A DNA stretch of 64,000 bases from Allacma fusca (GCA_947179485.1 OX359250.1:18458539-18522538), one strand, 5' to 3'; counted from the stretch's first letter, positions 35,911 to 51,000 are shown. The notes: a model not told the origin generated them from the letters alone. Program-made: numbers and translations.

Positions 35911-37497
35911 GAAAAATTCTGGTCAACATTGAGCCATTGAGGTAAACAATGCTCCTCATTTTTCTAGCTCTTCTCTGAAGGATTAATCTGGGCAGACAAA
36001 GACTCGTTAATGACAGGAGAGGAGACGTATGTACTCCAAAGAGAAAGAGTTTAAGGTGAGTATTCCACACTCGTCAGTTAATGATTGCAGTTTACTCTTT
36101 CGACAACAACAAAAACAAGAGCTAACAGCTTCATAAACTGCTGTTGCATATAAGCCTATGAGTAACTTTTTCAATTTTTTTTCTCTCTCTCCCTTCCTTC
36201 CAATACATATGTAGAGATGGAGTTCAACCTTGGTTTTCCTTTCAGTCGTCTGGCCCGTAGGGCTATCCAAAATTCCAATCTTTAATCTTGGCTTATAAGT
36301 TTAAACCAGGCAAGTCCACAGAGTTCATGTTCTGATACTCCATTGTCTTTCACTTGTTGTGACAATAAGCTGCGGATTGAAGATCCTTGACCAGCATAGG
36401 GAAGAAAATGAAGTCACAGAGTCCCAGCTACAAGGAACATATCTATCTTGCACATGTGCATTACTAATAATATCCCTACTTGATATGCAGAGTCATAAAT
36501 ACGAAAACATTAAATTGTAATCGCACTTTTTTCCACAAATAATGACGTTATTCACAAAATAAAATAAATCTTGCAAATGTGGGCTGTTATATTGCAGGGT
36601 TCCCAGCAAGCAGCCGCCTGATGTAGTGTCAGCGTATGTGCAAGCAATGTTCATTTGGGATCCTTGAGTGTCAAAATCCTTGAAATATAAAATTATCTAC
36701 AAAAACAAAAATCCATTTGTAATTTCCCTATAGTGATAGTATAGATATGTGCATGTTACACAAGCAACGAGGATTGGAACGCGCTATTTTGAGGAATTAC
36801 GAGATCATTCCTTTAAATTGTAGGTATACATGCACACATATGTACATATGTACGTCATATTTTCAACAAAAAAAATATTCCTGTAGCTCAATGAACTTTG
36901 GTAATTGTTCAAAGTATTTTTGAAAAGTTGGAATTGTATTTTTTTCAAAAAGTAAACATTGATCTAATACTCTGTTACATTTTACTAGTATTTCCAAGAG
37001 CTCCAACAGTTTTTAGGTTACAGTGTAGTATTAGCATTTTCAAACCATTACTTTGTATTTGTATTAAGATTCTGTGTTAACATTTCATGCTCTGCCACAT
37101 TTAAACCGAAATTGCGACAGGAACTTTCAAAGCTAATGAGTCCATGATAATAAAAGTGTTGTGAAAAAAAAAACTGCTTCGACAGTCACTCAAGTCCATG
37201 GGATAGTACAAGTTACGTACATATGACACACTCTGTACATAAGCTAGGGGGGAATATGCCATGGCGAAATCTTCCACTTACATATATATTTACACACACA
37301 AGACTGTCAAATGTGTAGAATCGGATGTGGAATTGGCAAGAGAAAAAGTGACTTGGCATTTTCTGACAGATCTTTCCTCCACATTACCTCAATATCTGAT
37401 TCTAAGTTTTTCCTTCGGATCATTGATTTCTCTGTTCTTGTAAACGACATTTTAGGCCAGGCTCTGACTCTGTATATGCACCAAGAGTAGAAGTCAT

Positions 37498-37755
37498 ATG
37501 ATTTTTTATGGGGTGGAGTGGAAAACAAATCATTCAGAAAATGTTGTCGCTTTTATGGATGAATTAATAAAAAAATATGCACACAGACAAAAATCTAATT
37601 CATTGAGCATGTCGTTCTTTCAATTCGTCACTGGGCTTGAAGTGTGTAAAAAAGTATGTTACCTCTCTGCTACGCAGGAGGAATTTCAACAGATCGTGAA
37701 TATTATTTCACAAAATCCTGATAACATTCTTAAAAATATCCTCCAAGCGTCCTAA
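37498..37755 (+). CDS. hypothetical 85-residue ORF
   Basis: An ATG-led frame of 85 codons ends in TAA. The product looks like ordinary globular protein, with helix-forming stretches such as NVVAFMDELIKKYAHRQK and EEFQQIVNIISQNPDNILKN and cysteines in CKKVC. The frame has a stop (TGA at 37465) shortly upstream, and no clear promoter or splice partner is visible. It could be a single-exon small gene, an exon, a decayed insertion or chance. No function is assigned. Confidence 0.22.
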   Translation: MIFYGVEWKTNHSENVVAFMDELIKKYAHRQKSNSLSMSFFQFVTGLEVCKKVCYLSATQEEFQQIVNIISQNPDNILKNILQAS

Positions 37756-40674
37756 ATCCTAGGTTTAGTCTGACTCGAACCATCTCAAAGGAAATCGATG
37801 ATTTTGCAATGAATCAACCATTCGTCATCACCTCTCGCCTCTCAGGGCTTTCAGAGAGGAGATTCAAATTAACCACTGTGATCAGAGAGGCACTCCTGAG
37901 TATATATGTACATACATGCTGAATGGACAATCCCGTAACAGTATCAAGAGTAATCAATCTTTCACATCTGCCATGTCATATGGTTGTAATTACCAGCCTT
38001 TTTACAAACTACCCCTTTGTCTGTCCGTTTATTGATTCCTTGGGAATGCCTTGGGAAATAATTTTTTTTTTTAAACTAAACTTACTGTACTCACGATAGC
38101 ATCTTGTTACTGTGTTGGATGTCAACACCAAAGTTTGTACATGACATTTTTGTTATGAAGTGACGATAGAGACAAACTACGTGCCTGGGACTGTCTATGA
38201 GTCAATGTATTTATTTATTCTTTTACTTCCAAACTAAATATGTTGTTGGCCAAATGGGAAAATTACTTTTTCGAGGCAGTCCCTCTCAAGATTCAAAAAA
38301 AAAAAAATAACTGCACATGAAGGTATTCCCAGTAATGATGTGGAAAAGGTAAGGGGCTCATCAGCATGCATATACCCATCTATAATCTCATTAATGCATA
38401 ATAACCCTCGTATTTAAATATTTCCCAAAGGAAACGACGTATTACTACGTAACCCTCACATTCAAAACAAATAACTTACAAATAAATGCATAATTGGAAA
38501 TTAAATTCAAAAGAGCAGGACGCCATTCCCTATTTATTTAAGGTAGTCTTCATCTTCACTCCTCATAAGAAAAATCCTCATGTAGATAATTTTTGTCTCC
38601 GGAGATGTTTAATGACAAAACAAAATGTAAACAAATCCTTTCAAAATGACAGATGCATATCGCTACTTGAAAATGTTTTCATCAGGTCTATATGACATGC
38701 TGCTGTAGTTCTGTCTAATGTTCAGATTCTTCTCGGAGAATAATGCAATCGAATAATTACATATTGCATTTCCTACTCGGAAAATATTTTCACAGTAATA
38801 ATTTCCTTACAACAGTGCATGCACACATGTGTGTGACAGGACTGCAAATGTATGTATGTACGTTCTTGGATTTTTTGTATGTAATTAATAATTACTTGTC
38901 CTAGTATATATAATCCTGTATCCACAAATACATACAAGAGTTTACACAGGATTTAATACAAGTCCAACGAGGTTTTGATGGGAATTGGAGATGGATTCAG
39001 ACATGAGATTTTTTTGTAGCTTCCTAGTGGGAGCCTCTTTCCGTTCCGTAGTGAGTCACTTATCTAATATACCTAATGGAAAATATGTTACGAAAAAACT
39101 CTGGTTATTAATTTCAAGCGTCATGTAAATTTTCTAGATAAAAATAAATGATAGTGGAGATATAGAATGGCATTAATTACTATCTGCAAGTCCGTTTCTT
39201 CAAATGAGTCTCTGCAGTGACTGATATTTCTTAAGCGGAAATTTCGCTTCTAGAATCTTGCCATTTAATCAACCATGCCGTTCCCACAGATTATTGAGTG
39301 CATATTTAGACGGGCAAAGTATACATAATACCAGCTGTGTGTGTAAAGTTACTCTTTCCCTCTCATCTAAAATATGTATATGAAGAGTTGAAGTAAATTC
39401 TCAGGGAATCATTTCCGGCTGGACAGAGACTAAAAGATTGAAACATATATTATGCTTTATTACGTGGACGTAATCCATCATCAGTTTCTATATATATTAC
39501 ACCGTGAGAAAATCTAAGGTTAGGTCACACTGTCTCCATTCAGTTCCTTGTTTGAGGAAGGAGGGGAAAATCAAGGAGGTTTTTTTTTTATTACGTTACA
39601 AAATCCCTTAAAATGATTATTTTTATATAGAGTTTAACTATGTAACGTAATCTAATATGCACTTATCTATTGCCAAAGGATTCAGTGCACGAGCTAAATA
39701 CACGTTGAATGGAAGATCCTTAAAAAAATGCACGTTACAAATATCATCTTCCTCGAGTTACCTTCCTCCATTAGAAATATTCTACCTGTAAATTTTAGGG
39801 ATAACAATGGAAGTGTAGATTTTATAGATTAGAGTCACTGGTATTGGAAGATTGCTTCCTGCACATCTCTCAATGTACTTACGTAGGCCCTGCACGTTTT
39901 TTCAATCAATGCACTGTAGTGCGTGCCAATAAGGCACGTGCACTTCCTCTTGGGATTCACGCAACACATTACCGAAGATCATGACTCTGCTTTTATGTAG
40001 ATATACAGTGAAAGGGCATGAGGATTACTACTTGGGAAAAAAAACTGTTACTCAAAAGAGTTAAAATAGATTCCCTTTCATGTCATAAGCTTGAAGCTTG
40101 GGCTATACAAGATAATGGATGCTTCTGAAATACTTGTTTTGCATCTAATTAGCAACACCTCTGACGAAAAAAAAGTCAGTCCCAGACCAAACACTCACAT
40201 GGTCTTAACTTGACCTCTAACTGTACAACTGATGATTCATTCATGATCTCAGTGTACTTTCATACAGATTCACTTTTAATGTGACACCTTTTATATTTGA
40301 GGAGACACACACACACACACTCACCTCCAATCATTCATCTCTGTACTTACAATAATTACATCCATGGCTCCAAAAAATCCTCCTCACCACTGGGAATAAA
40401 TTACCTCTGACTGTTTCCAGTTTTGGTGGATTATGTTCCTAAATGGCAAAAAAAAATGAGTCTCTTGAGTAGATGCAAATGCGTTAGTTACATTGACTGG
40501 TCCATCAATCATTTTAGTGTTTGAGGAGAGGTGACGAAGAAAATAGCTGCTGCAATTGCAGCTGCATTGCATCTAGAAGCTCATGAATAATAGATGAGTT
40601 TCAATTTCAGCACGAATTCAATATCCACAGAGACCACATCGTATTGTCAGCAGTTTATGACTAAATTTCCCCAT

Positions 40675-40681
<7 letters not shown>

Positions 40682-40714
<33 letters not shown>
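40682..40714. repeat. AT microsatellite
   Basis: A pure AT run, continuing imperfectly to about 40728. Confidence 0.9.
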
Positions 40715-40719
<5 letters not shown>

Positions 40720-42175
40720 TATATATACACAGGACTCCATATATCTACATGCACATCCCTCCTGACCAGTATGGACTTCATCCTTACCTTTTGAGATCTG
40801 AAGCACACGCTGTAATGATAATAAACTCCCTCATACTAGTGAAGAACAGTCTACTCACATTTTTTTTGACAGTCAGCTGACCTACAGTTGTGGTTAGGAA
40901 AATAAGGACGCTCGTAAACTCATTCATTCCAAAAAGAACATAGAGAAGGTAAGATTATGAAAAAAATCAAAATCTTGTTACAAGTTTTTTTTATTCCCCT
41001 ATCTCTAACCAAGGGACCGGGTCTGGCAGAAATTGGGAGAAGGTAAGCAAGAATTTTCTGAAAGAGATGACAACTGTGAGACACCTCACGTCCCCTCGAC
41101 TCCCTGCTCACATTACGAGAGTCACATATTCATAGACAGATAGGAGACGCTCAGGAAAATTGTGAACATGTAATGATATTACACTTGACAAATGCATATC
41201 CTTCCATTCACGCAAAATTTGTAACCGCTGCTTCTAATTAATTTACGATAAAGATGTCCTTAAATAGCTTAATTCCAGCCCCTCAAATGCTCACGTCATT
41301 CGAACATTCGAATCAAATTGTTAATGCTCTGATTCCTCCTATTTTTGACGGAATCAAGACCGAATGAGACGGTAAGTATATGGCATGAGTACACTTTTGG
41401 AAGGCAGGCCTACTACTACTAGTATGACTAGAGCCAGAAGTCTCATACTTGAATGTGTCAGGCAGGGGAATAGAAAGTAAATCGTAAATAATAAAAATAG
41501 AATGTAATGATCATATTTAAATGGGAGATTGTTCCAGATAATTATTATTTTCTATTCTAATGTGTGTGTGTGTGTGTCTGGTTATTATTTGGAAACGTTG
41601 GAAAAAAAAATAATAATTAAAAGTTGCGTGTTATATTCAAATCCTGATAGGAATAATGTTCCTACTACTGTGTGTACAATGTGGCACGCATCGTACTTCC
41701 TACAGTAATCAATGAGATCTAATATGATATCTAGAGCTGACCACGACCATTACCAAAAGGAAACTAATCTTTAGCTAATATTTGCACCAAATGTGAACAA
41801 AAGTATGAAACCGCTCAGTTGAGACCGAGTACACATGTTTGCTACCTAATGTGTGTAATTATGTTGTACACATTCCAAGCGGAGTGTAGCTATGCACCTT
41901 CCATGTGACGAGTCCTGTACAGCACACAATAGTCCCACATTTTTATGCGAAAGCTGTCTGTATATAGTAAATATCATTGTGAGCACATTTGTGTGTGTGT
42001 CTATGGTTTTGGAGGGAGGAATGTATGTACATAGGAAACCATTATGCATATGGATTATTATGCTTGTACGATGCACATAATTACAGTGGTCGAGACAAAC
42101 AGACGTGTGCAAGGAACTAAAGTAGATCTTAAATTCGAGGGAAAAAGTCTTTTGGGTCGATATATGTAGTATTGC

Positions 42176-42280
42176 CGCACTCGGAGACTCTGTAGCATTA
42201 AATTATCCTTGTACTCTAGAGACTCCGGAGCATTCATAGTTATGCTCGCACTCAGAGAGACTCTACAGCATTAAGTTATG
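42176..42280. repeat. three-copy degenerate tandem repeat, about 35 bp
   Basis: Three units of the form CGCACTCGGAGACTCTGTAG followed by CATTAAATTAT lie head to tail, starting near 42176, 42211 and 42247. The first and third are the most similar. Confidence 0.7.
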
Positions 42281-45200
42281 ATTGGATTTATTGGAGCAGT
42301 TTTGCAAGGGCTTAATTCCTGCCTATTAGAATACGGAATGGATTAATACACTGTATTGACTCTGACTCTATAAGAGCTATTTACACTTATTTATTACTAT
42401 AATATTCCTTTGCCACACTAGCCCCTATACAGTATACGCTCAATATAAATTCTACGCTCCTGAGGACTATAGCTCAAAGTTTGTACGAGCAGATCCGAAA
42501 TGCTATGTCAGTGGAGATTGAAAAACGTGCACCTCAATCAGTGAGCTAAACTAAGGAAGTCATGGCAGTGAAGGTACGCCTCCTTGATTTTATGGGTTAT
42601 CGTTGCTCTTAATCGTATTACCATTTACCATCCCTGTATAGTCTCATAGTCTTGATGCAGGTTACACAGTCTCATAATGAGCCGTGTGCTCTCTTATGTC
42701 TACAAATTATTTTTTGTGTTCTCTTAACTTCATCATCCAGGAATGTCCATATGTTTGTTGAGACTTGAGTCTGACCAAGACTCGGATCAACTCACTGCAA
42801 CAAATAGATATATCTCTCGAATGTGAAGGAATCAGGCCAGTAAAGTTCCTTTACTTATCTTTCCTCTCAAATGGTAACTCACTCCTCACGAACCATTGGC
42901 AGTAAAAATGGAATCAGACAAATCACCATTTCAAGGAAGGCAAAGCCTAAGTAGCAATTATCCCAATAATAATAATTATTACAGCTCACAATACAAATTC
43001 GATTTGTATTCCTTGACTACCTCATGTATCTATCTATATCTAGATACATGAATGTGACATATAGGGACACTTCCCGTAGTATCCACTACAGTAGTAGATA
43101 CTGACAATGTGAAGCATTAATTACTCCGCTCATGTGTGCTACAGTACAAGCTTGTCAATTGAGACGTGTGAACTAACCCTTCCTGTATTTGGAAAACTTA
43201 TAAATAATTAATTATTACGAGCAATTTCTAATAAAGGGAGGTATTTTCTCCACGCTCCAATATATTTGAGGTATATTGTGTATGTTGCTTGTTGTTGCTG
43301 CTCACAAAAAATAAATCCTACGATCCAATGATCATGTTAATTAACTTGACTACTGTATATATAATGTGGGGATTCGTATTGAATCGAAGTAATTTTAAAA
43401 TAATGAATGTATGTACATATCTTGAGCCATGTCTTGCAAAGACTATCCGTATATCGACTGTATATTGAGTCCTTCCTTTTTTGCATTTGTGTTCTGGTTA
43501 CAATGAAATCTTTGTTTCAATCTGCCAATTCCAAGATGCATTCTTTCTTTGAAATGGATTAACTCTTTTTATTTCCTCAGCGCTCACTCCTGATTTCGTA
43601 GTCACATTATTAAATGATTTTATCATTAGTGGAAAATATTTAACTGGCGAAATTCCTTCATGAAGTAACAATATTCAGAGATGACAAGAGTATTGAGTCT
43701 TATGTCCCAGCCCCAGCACCCCAAACCATAGAATATGTTATCAATTTTCCACAGTTTCATTGTGCTCAACATCTGAGTCAGTCTTCACATCCATCAATTT
43801 TCCGTATCTTTGTGCCCAAGTAGATACATAATTAAACACAGATAGGATTTACACATTTCCTTTTCAATGTGTTCAGTGCTCATATATCTATCTATGTTTG
43901 GATTGTATCCAGTCTGTGAGGGGCCGTATGTATATCTATTAATTCTATGACTCCATCAAATAGTCCGCCGAGAGACCAGTCACACCTCCCTGGTGCCTTT
44001 GACTCTCGAATATATATTTTTGTGTGAGAGTTGTTATCATCACCTCTGACTATATGGGACTCCTATGATGTAAGTGAAGCAATAAAAATGGTCCATAGTG
44101 GAGGTTGGGATTGGAATTATTATGGAAGACGTAATTATTCCTGACAAAGATCTCTCAATCCGCCAGGAATGAATTGAAGATCTGAGGGTGCGGATGAACT
44201 GAGACGTTAAAAAGATTACGTCTTGGATGACATAAGCTAAACTATCCGATGAGGTGAAACAAGAGTCTTGAAGACTTTTACTTTCGGAGAGAAAGGGCTG
44301 TTTCACCCTCCGTTGGCTTGCTTGTCCTACTTGAGCAGCCAAGAACCAATTGGGTCAGACAATGTTGCTGGCTGGCTTCATAGCAGTTTTGTATAAGGAG
44401 AAGCAAAAATGTGTGTGTGTGTGTGTATAATAGAGTTCAGTTCAGGTAGCAATAAGTTGCAACTACTTGTAAACTTCATCTCTTTTAAAAAGTAAAGCAT
44501 AGGGTAAAGTTACGTTTGATTCCTTCCATATGTATATAATTATTTCAAGTCTCTACAGATTTATATACATAGGAACACTTACACTCTGTATCAGACTTTA
44601 CTACTACTACTAATACTAATACTACTACCAAAACTACCAACCATCCCAGCTCATTGTGGTAGTGGTTTGACGCGTTAGGATTTCATAGGTAAGAACTCCT
44701 GAGATAGGAGTTCTCATAGTAAAAATAGTAGGAGTTTATGTATCTATCTATCTATACATTACTTAAATGTAGCAGCGTCTCTCTGTGTATACGCTTTAAA
44801 ATCTTGAGCACTCTACTGAAAGTTTTTGAGTAAGGAGGGAAATGAGGTATCTACACAATTTTCCTACTCTTCTCAAGGCACGGTCTCTTGACTGGTTGTG
44901 TGTAGGATTTTAGTGGGAAAGACTCCTTGGCAGTACTGTCTGTGTGCCCCAGAGTAATATATACCTTTGGAGTACCTATAGACGTAAAGTTACCTTTTTG
45001 AGTGTAAGTTGCTTTCAATTAACTGTTCGATTAGAGTGGAAATGGAAAAACCCCTGTTTGTCCACTGACAAAATACAGATAGTAAAGGCACAGACAAGGT
45101 ACCAGATCGCCCCACCTCCCCCAAAAACACCAGTTCACTGAGGGCAGCGTAAGTAACTTGACACGTTACCAGACTATCACACCTTCAGTCACTCCAAATT

Positions 45201-47655
45201 TCTCCCTTCGTGCATCACATTTGATCGTGTGGCTTCTCGAAACTCAATATGTATTCAGGTGACTACAGCCCATTCCCTTGCTTTCGATTTTCTTCTCTCA
45301 TTTTCTTCATTTAAAGGAGTTTTAATTACCCCTTTACACGTAAAAGTGATTTCATTCTGTTACGTGATATCCTCCGGAGTCAGTCAAAACAGTATTAGCC
45401 GCTGTGCCTGTCCGAAAATCCTAATGATTTAATTCTCTGGATGGACTTCATAAGTACAGCTCATTCCTTACTCACTCTTATTGTAACACGGAGGAGCCGT
45501 ATTTTGACAAATATTTGTCGTTTTTCAAATCTTCTGTGACTTGTTCAGTTCTCTGTGGATATTTTTGAGCTCCCCTGTATCTGTTTGTCTGTACTTACTT
45601 CTCAGGAATTAAAACGTATATACAGATACAGAAGACTAAAATAATTATTTACATCCATCAAAATTACTGGGCAATCTTCAAAAAACCTGACTGTTGTAAT
45701 AATTATTATTATTACGGAAGGTGGAGAGTAGAATCAATATTGAACCAAAAATTTCTGAACTTTTGAAAAAGTTACATTCAATTTTGAAACAAGTCACAAA
45801 TAAGTTATTGGGGGAAATTTCTTAATCTGTAGAACAAATGTTCTGAGCCCCGACTCTTGAAACAAAGTAATTTTTGTTGAGATAGATAATTATATAAAAT
45901 ATTAGGAATTAAAAGTTGAATTTGCTTCTCTTGTGTGCTTTTCAGATTTCTTCAGGACTACATCACTTAGCTAACGAAAGCTATACTCTACAGTTATTTT
46001 TGACAAATTTAACTTCAAGTTTTACATGGTTGTTTTGTCGTACCGGTTGTGAGAAATCTTCCCCTGTGACACGTACAACAGTATAGTAGTAAACTTGTGT
46101 GACTTCGAACTCGTGCTAAGAGCAACCAAGGAATTTTTTACCACTTTTTTATCTCTCAACCTGCAACAGTGTCAAAGTCTCTGTAGTGAAAACGTCCCAT
46201 ACACATTTTCTTCCTATGGATTTTCGAAAGTTGTACTAATTTTGTCATCGTTCAGATTTTCACGTGTTTTATTTATTGAACGTACAATCCCCACACAAGT
46301 ATATATATTATCACACGACTCTTTAACTCTACTTATTCCCAGCCTTGACGGAAAAATTCCAGTGATTTTGGAATAACCTTCGCCGGAGGAATCCTCTCAG
46401 TTCTAAATTGTTTTAAAGACCATCTCTCCCTCTCCGTATAAATTCATTGGATATTGAATACTGATTGAGCGGAAAGCGCCGAAAAACTTTTTATTGTGGA
46501 TTTGGAAAGATTATGAGGTAAGATTTTTGAAACTGAGTCTCCTATGGATTTTACTTAATTACACATAATTACACAGAGATCATCATCATCTCAAATTTAT
46601 GGCACACTCCTGGAGCTTCCTCATTTCACAAGTTACTAGAGACACAATGAGTCATAATGGAGAAGGAAAAAAGAGTTGAGAGTCAGGTCTCTGAGTACGT
46701 ACGGCACTCGGACAATTAGCGCCGTATCCCTACTGTGAGGGAGATTACAGATAATAAAAATATGTGGAGGCTTTAATTACTCCTACAATAATTTAGGTTA
46801 AATTTTATGTCTCAATAGACTCACCAACCAAGCACATTCCCTCTCCAAGCCATGCTCAAAAGAGTGCAGTCTAGTTTACAGAGATACTAATAATTATTGA
46901 GGACTATAATAATTGGTCCGCACATGGTAAAATGTTGCAATTTTTTTACAGTACTATATATAATTATATCTATCTATATATACGACCGCATTAGTTTTTA
47001 CAACTTCAGGGGAAATGCCCATGTCGATAGACCCCAGCTCTGATGAGGTAACTCAAGCAATGGGGAACTTTTTTTTTCGTACAAATCAAGGCAATTAACA
47101 ATCACTGGATGAAGTAACTAAATTTAAGATTTATCCTCAATAACTTACATTTGACTTGTTCCAAGTCAAATATCAGAGTAATCAATAAAAATGCATGCAG
47201 AGCAAAAATAATTTATAGTATTTTTTTGTTGTTGCTGTTTTTGCAAAAAAAAAATAATCTCGCTCAATTTAACCTGTGTGATCTAAAAGCACGAAGGGTA
47301 GCGCCAAGATGTGGCTTGTGTTGAATGAGGATACAGGGATTAATATGTGTGTATACTTATATTTAGTACGTACTTTGACTTGCCTAAAAAAGTTTGTGCT
47401 ATAAGTATACACACACACACACACATATGTATATATATACTTATACAATGTATACAAACAATGCTCCGCTGCATTGTTTAGGTTGAGGTAAGTCAAGTAA
47501 TTAAGGTGGACTTAGCGGAGCATTAATGACAGTATCATGTCTGCCCTAATTGAAATCGTGACGAAGGGGGCTTTCTCTCTCGTCTACGAACATATATATA
47601 TATATATATAGATATAGATATATATAGACTATAGATACAGGAATCATACTTACGT

Positions 47656-48030
47656 GTGATATTTTATATTATTGCACTCTTAAACTGCATCAGTTTTTGC
47701 ACTCAACATTTTCCTTCACACCACCTAATAAGCACAGTGGAGTCAAATGGATCAGTGTTTAGGAGTTGTGGGCTTCTTTTTTCTTTTACGAGAGTCTCAA
47801 ACAGTGGTTTAGTTGTTCCTTCTAAGGGTTTAATAATAGTAATATTCCGTAACCATTTTTCCCTCAATTTTTTTATTACTCTCATTCCAATGTTTTTTTT
47901 TATATTTTGGACAAACAGTCCCATGCATACAGACAGAACTGAGAGACGCTCACACACCTTTTTTCCATGTGTGAGATTTGACTGCACGGAATATATTCCT
48001 CCTGCTCTAATGTCACATATTTCTATTTAA
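47656..48030. other. stop-poor segment open on both strands
   Basis: A 124-codon frame on the plus strand (47656-48030) and a 94-codon ATG-led frame on the minus strand (47703-47987) overlap. The minus product is lysine-rich and looks more like a soluble protein (for example MRVIKKLREKWLRNITIIKP). The plus product is Phe/Ser/Ile-rich, as expected of an antisense shadow. Neither has a recognised domain or clear splice context. Confidence 0.2.
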
Positions 48031-51000
48031 TTTTTTCCCATCAGTTCCCCCTACTGTAAATGCATAGAATAATTTTGGTTACAGTCCTTTGTGTGCTAGT
48101 AAGGGGGAAAAAATCCAGATTTTTGGATCTTGTCTTTGAGCCAAAGCAGTCTGCTACAAGAGTTATGTGACGCATGTCTTGCTTTTACGATCGTATTTAT
48201 GTATCCCTTTGTATAATTATATATATATATGAGGAGCTTCAATGGAGCTAGCTCAAGCTCCTCCAATCTCACCAGAGAGTGTAAAGTATCTTGAAAGAAA
48301 TGTATCCTTAACCTTGTTAGTTTCTCTTCTGACTGTGAGTTACCAATTGCTTTGCTCTCCTCCTTGGTAGCCAGGGATTAATCAAAGGATGAGAGTGCAT
48401 ATAAGCACGTGTGTCAAAACTTTGTTTTTGTCATCTGTGATTTTTGTCGGTAGCTCATCATCATCATCCCTCTAATGCAATCTTGCCTCCTCTTGTTTTA
48501 TTTGCATAAGAAACTCCTCAGCTTTTTTGATTTGGCCAATGTAGGAGTCTCCAATGAGTCAGAATCTCTGACCTGACTGGGAAACATCCTGTTTGAGTTG
48601 CTGCAAATAATTTTCCCATTTTCGCAATAATTATTATGTGAGGACCTTTTACAAAGAGGATCTCCTGAAAAGTTTAAGGTCTGCAAAGGAGACATGTTCT
48701 CTTACATGTATCTATTAAGAGAGGATCTTGCGCTGCTTCTCACCCAAACGATCCTACTAGGTTGGGATGATTGGGGCAATATTAGTTTGAGTATCGTAAA
48801 TCTTTACTGTGCTTTATCCTATTACCTATATTTTTTTTCCGGAGTAATTAATTCACTAACGACTCAATGGCTAATTCTCATGCTGTAATAATTTATAATT
48901 TATTTTGTATTTCCGCGAAACTGACGAGGAGTATACGTTTTTTGAGTCAGACCTGAACTGTGAACAAGTTAAGAAATAGCTTACACGCACCACATTTTTA
49001 TTGTCTATGTCTGACATGAAAATCACATGGAATCAATTTTTCAAGGAATGTGTGTCGTGGAAGGGGATATGTATTTTTCTACGGAATTCCCGTAGATACG
49101 TGTAGTCATATATACTGTATATATTTTTAATATGTGTTGGAGAGGGCGTACCTGCACGTCTGATTTGAAATAAATAACGGAAGGGTTTAAATCCTCTTCC
49201 TTACCCTACAATTCCCATGAAGAGTTATAATTAAGGATAATTGTGAGTATTGTGAGCGTTGATACGATACAGGTGTATGCTTTAATAACGTACAAATGAT
49301 GAATGCCTTTCGATTTCTTTCAATTCTTTCACTGTATTTCCAGTTTTTGTTCCTCCTTTTGTAGTTTTGTTTTCAAATATCTACTAGAAAAGAATAGGAC
49401 TCTTTGAAGAGAGTTTTACTTCTTTTTTTTTTACCGAAATTTTCCTCACAATTGTACTCACGCTTTCAGTTTGTAAATTTCCAAAGGGTAATAATCATCT
49501 CCTTAAGTATGTGTTAGAGTGTAAGAGGACCTTGTAAAAATCATTGTAATTGGTTCATTTGGTGTAATAAGTACCACACAGGAGTCAGACTTGTGTGTTT
49601 GCAAATGTATCAGTAATATTCATTACGTCAGGGGAGTTAATGTGAAATGTAATGACCATTGAATAATAATTACAAATTACAACCCCGGAAGACCAGCGGG
49701 TTCATAGGAGGTTCATTTGAGGTCTCTCTGTAAAGTTTTCACGGAAATGGTAGTTTTTTTCCCCTCTCAGTAATTAATCACGAGTTTGTGGAGGCTTCTG
49801 AATTTTATAAAAATCAATACCACAGAGGAGACTTCCACACATGTTGATTTTTGAAGAGAGCACACAGAACCACAGAGCATTTGTCTATCCTCAAAGTAAT
49901 TACTCTCCTGTGGATAAAGAACAGAATTTTATTTCTGGACTCTGAATCTAGGTTGCTTATAATTAGATGAAATTCCTTGACCAACTTTTGTTAAATTAAA
50001 TGAATTTTCTGGTTCTTCAGACTGACGTGTCTTGTCACAAGGGTGCAAGTGCAAGTTCTATGGGTTGAGCCCCAGGAAGAAAATAAGCTATTTAAAAATT
50101 TCTAGGAGCATGACAAACAACAACAACAACGAAACCTGACTATTTTCACTCAGCCAGGAAGCTTTGCAGGGAATAAATCTCCTCTGTGAGAATTTACACA
50201 TGATAAGTTTTTACATGGAAACTTACCTGGATTTAATAAGGGGATCGCTTCCAAACCTAACCCTCATATCTTGTTTATAAAGATTTCCAATCAAAAGTAA
50301 TAAACACTACAGGGACCAATTACATATGTTCTCTCTCCTCAAGTTGTCCTCCGAACCCTATCAGCTCCCTACAATTTATGAGCTACCTTTTCACATTTGG
50401 ACTCCTTCTGATTTGTATGTCTAAATTTAATGGAGATCTACGTATTTGAATAAATTTTAAAATTAGCACTGATTAAATATTAAAATAGGTTCCTTGTCAT
50501 TTCCCTCATTTCCATTTATTACAGGCTGTATTTTTTCCTTCATTGTAAGTACCACTGAGCACGCGAGCCTCCACTAAATCATGGATTTTGAGAGCTGTAA
50601 AAACCCAGCAGGGGAATTTTAACATTGAGTTTTTTGTCACAATATTGACGTTGATTATTTGGAGAGAAAAAAAAGGAGCAGAGACTGTGAGGTAATAGGG
50701 AGGTAGAGGTTTTGATGTGAACTGTGTAGTAGTCAGAGGGAGTTCATCCACACCAAAAACCTACATTGGGACGAGTCTTACGGTATCATCTGCATAGATG
50801 ATCAATGCTGACTCAGAAAATTGTTAACCCTCTCCCACGAATTCTGGATCAAATGGTGAGCACAAAAAAGTTGTTTATAAAAAGTCCCAATTCACACTCA
50901 CTCAGGGAAGGGAGTCTCATTGAGAAGAATTAAGATGAAATGAAAAGGTTGGGATGGAAAATCCTCAACGGAATTTCCTTTGAATTCTTCTCCAAGTAGG

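Larger units (their letters stand above)
35911..47655. other. gene-poor region 35.9-47.6 kb
   Basis: Apart from the ORF at 37498-37755, nothing is recognised. The stretch holds an AT run (40682-40714), GT runs near 41562 and 44410, a three-copy repeat at 42176-42280 and TATA-rich patches. A 100-codon minus-strand frame at 44040-44342 starts with ATG and is Ser/Ile-rich but has no recognisable domain. Confidence 0.55.

Noticed and set aside
47460-47524. 11-bp inverted repeat (AATGCTCCGCT / AGCGGAGCATT)
   Set aside because: Arms are short; expected by chance at this scale and with no other element features.
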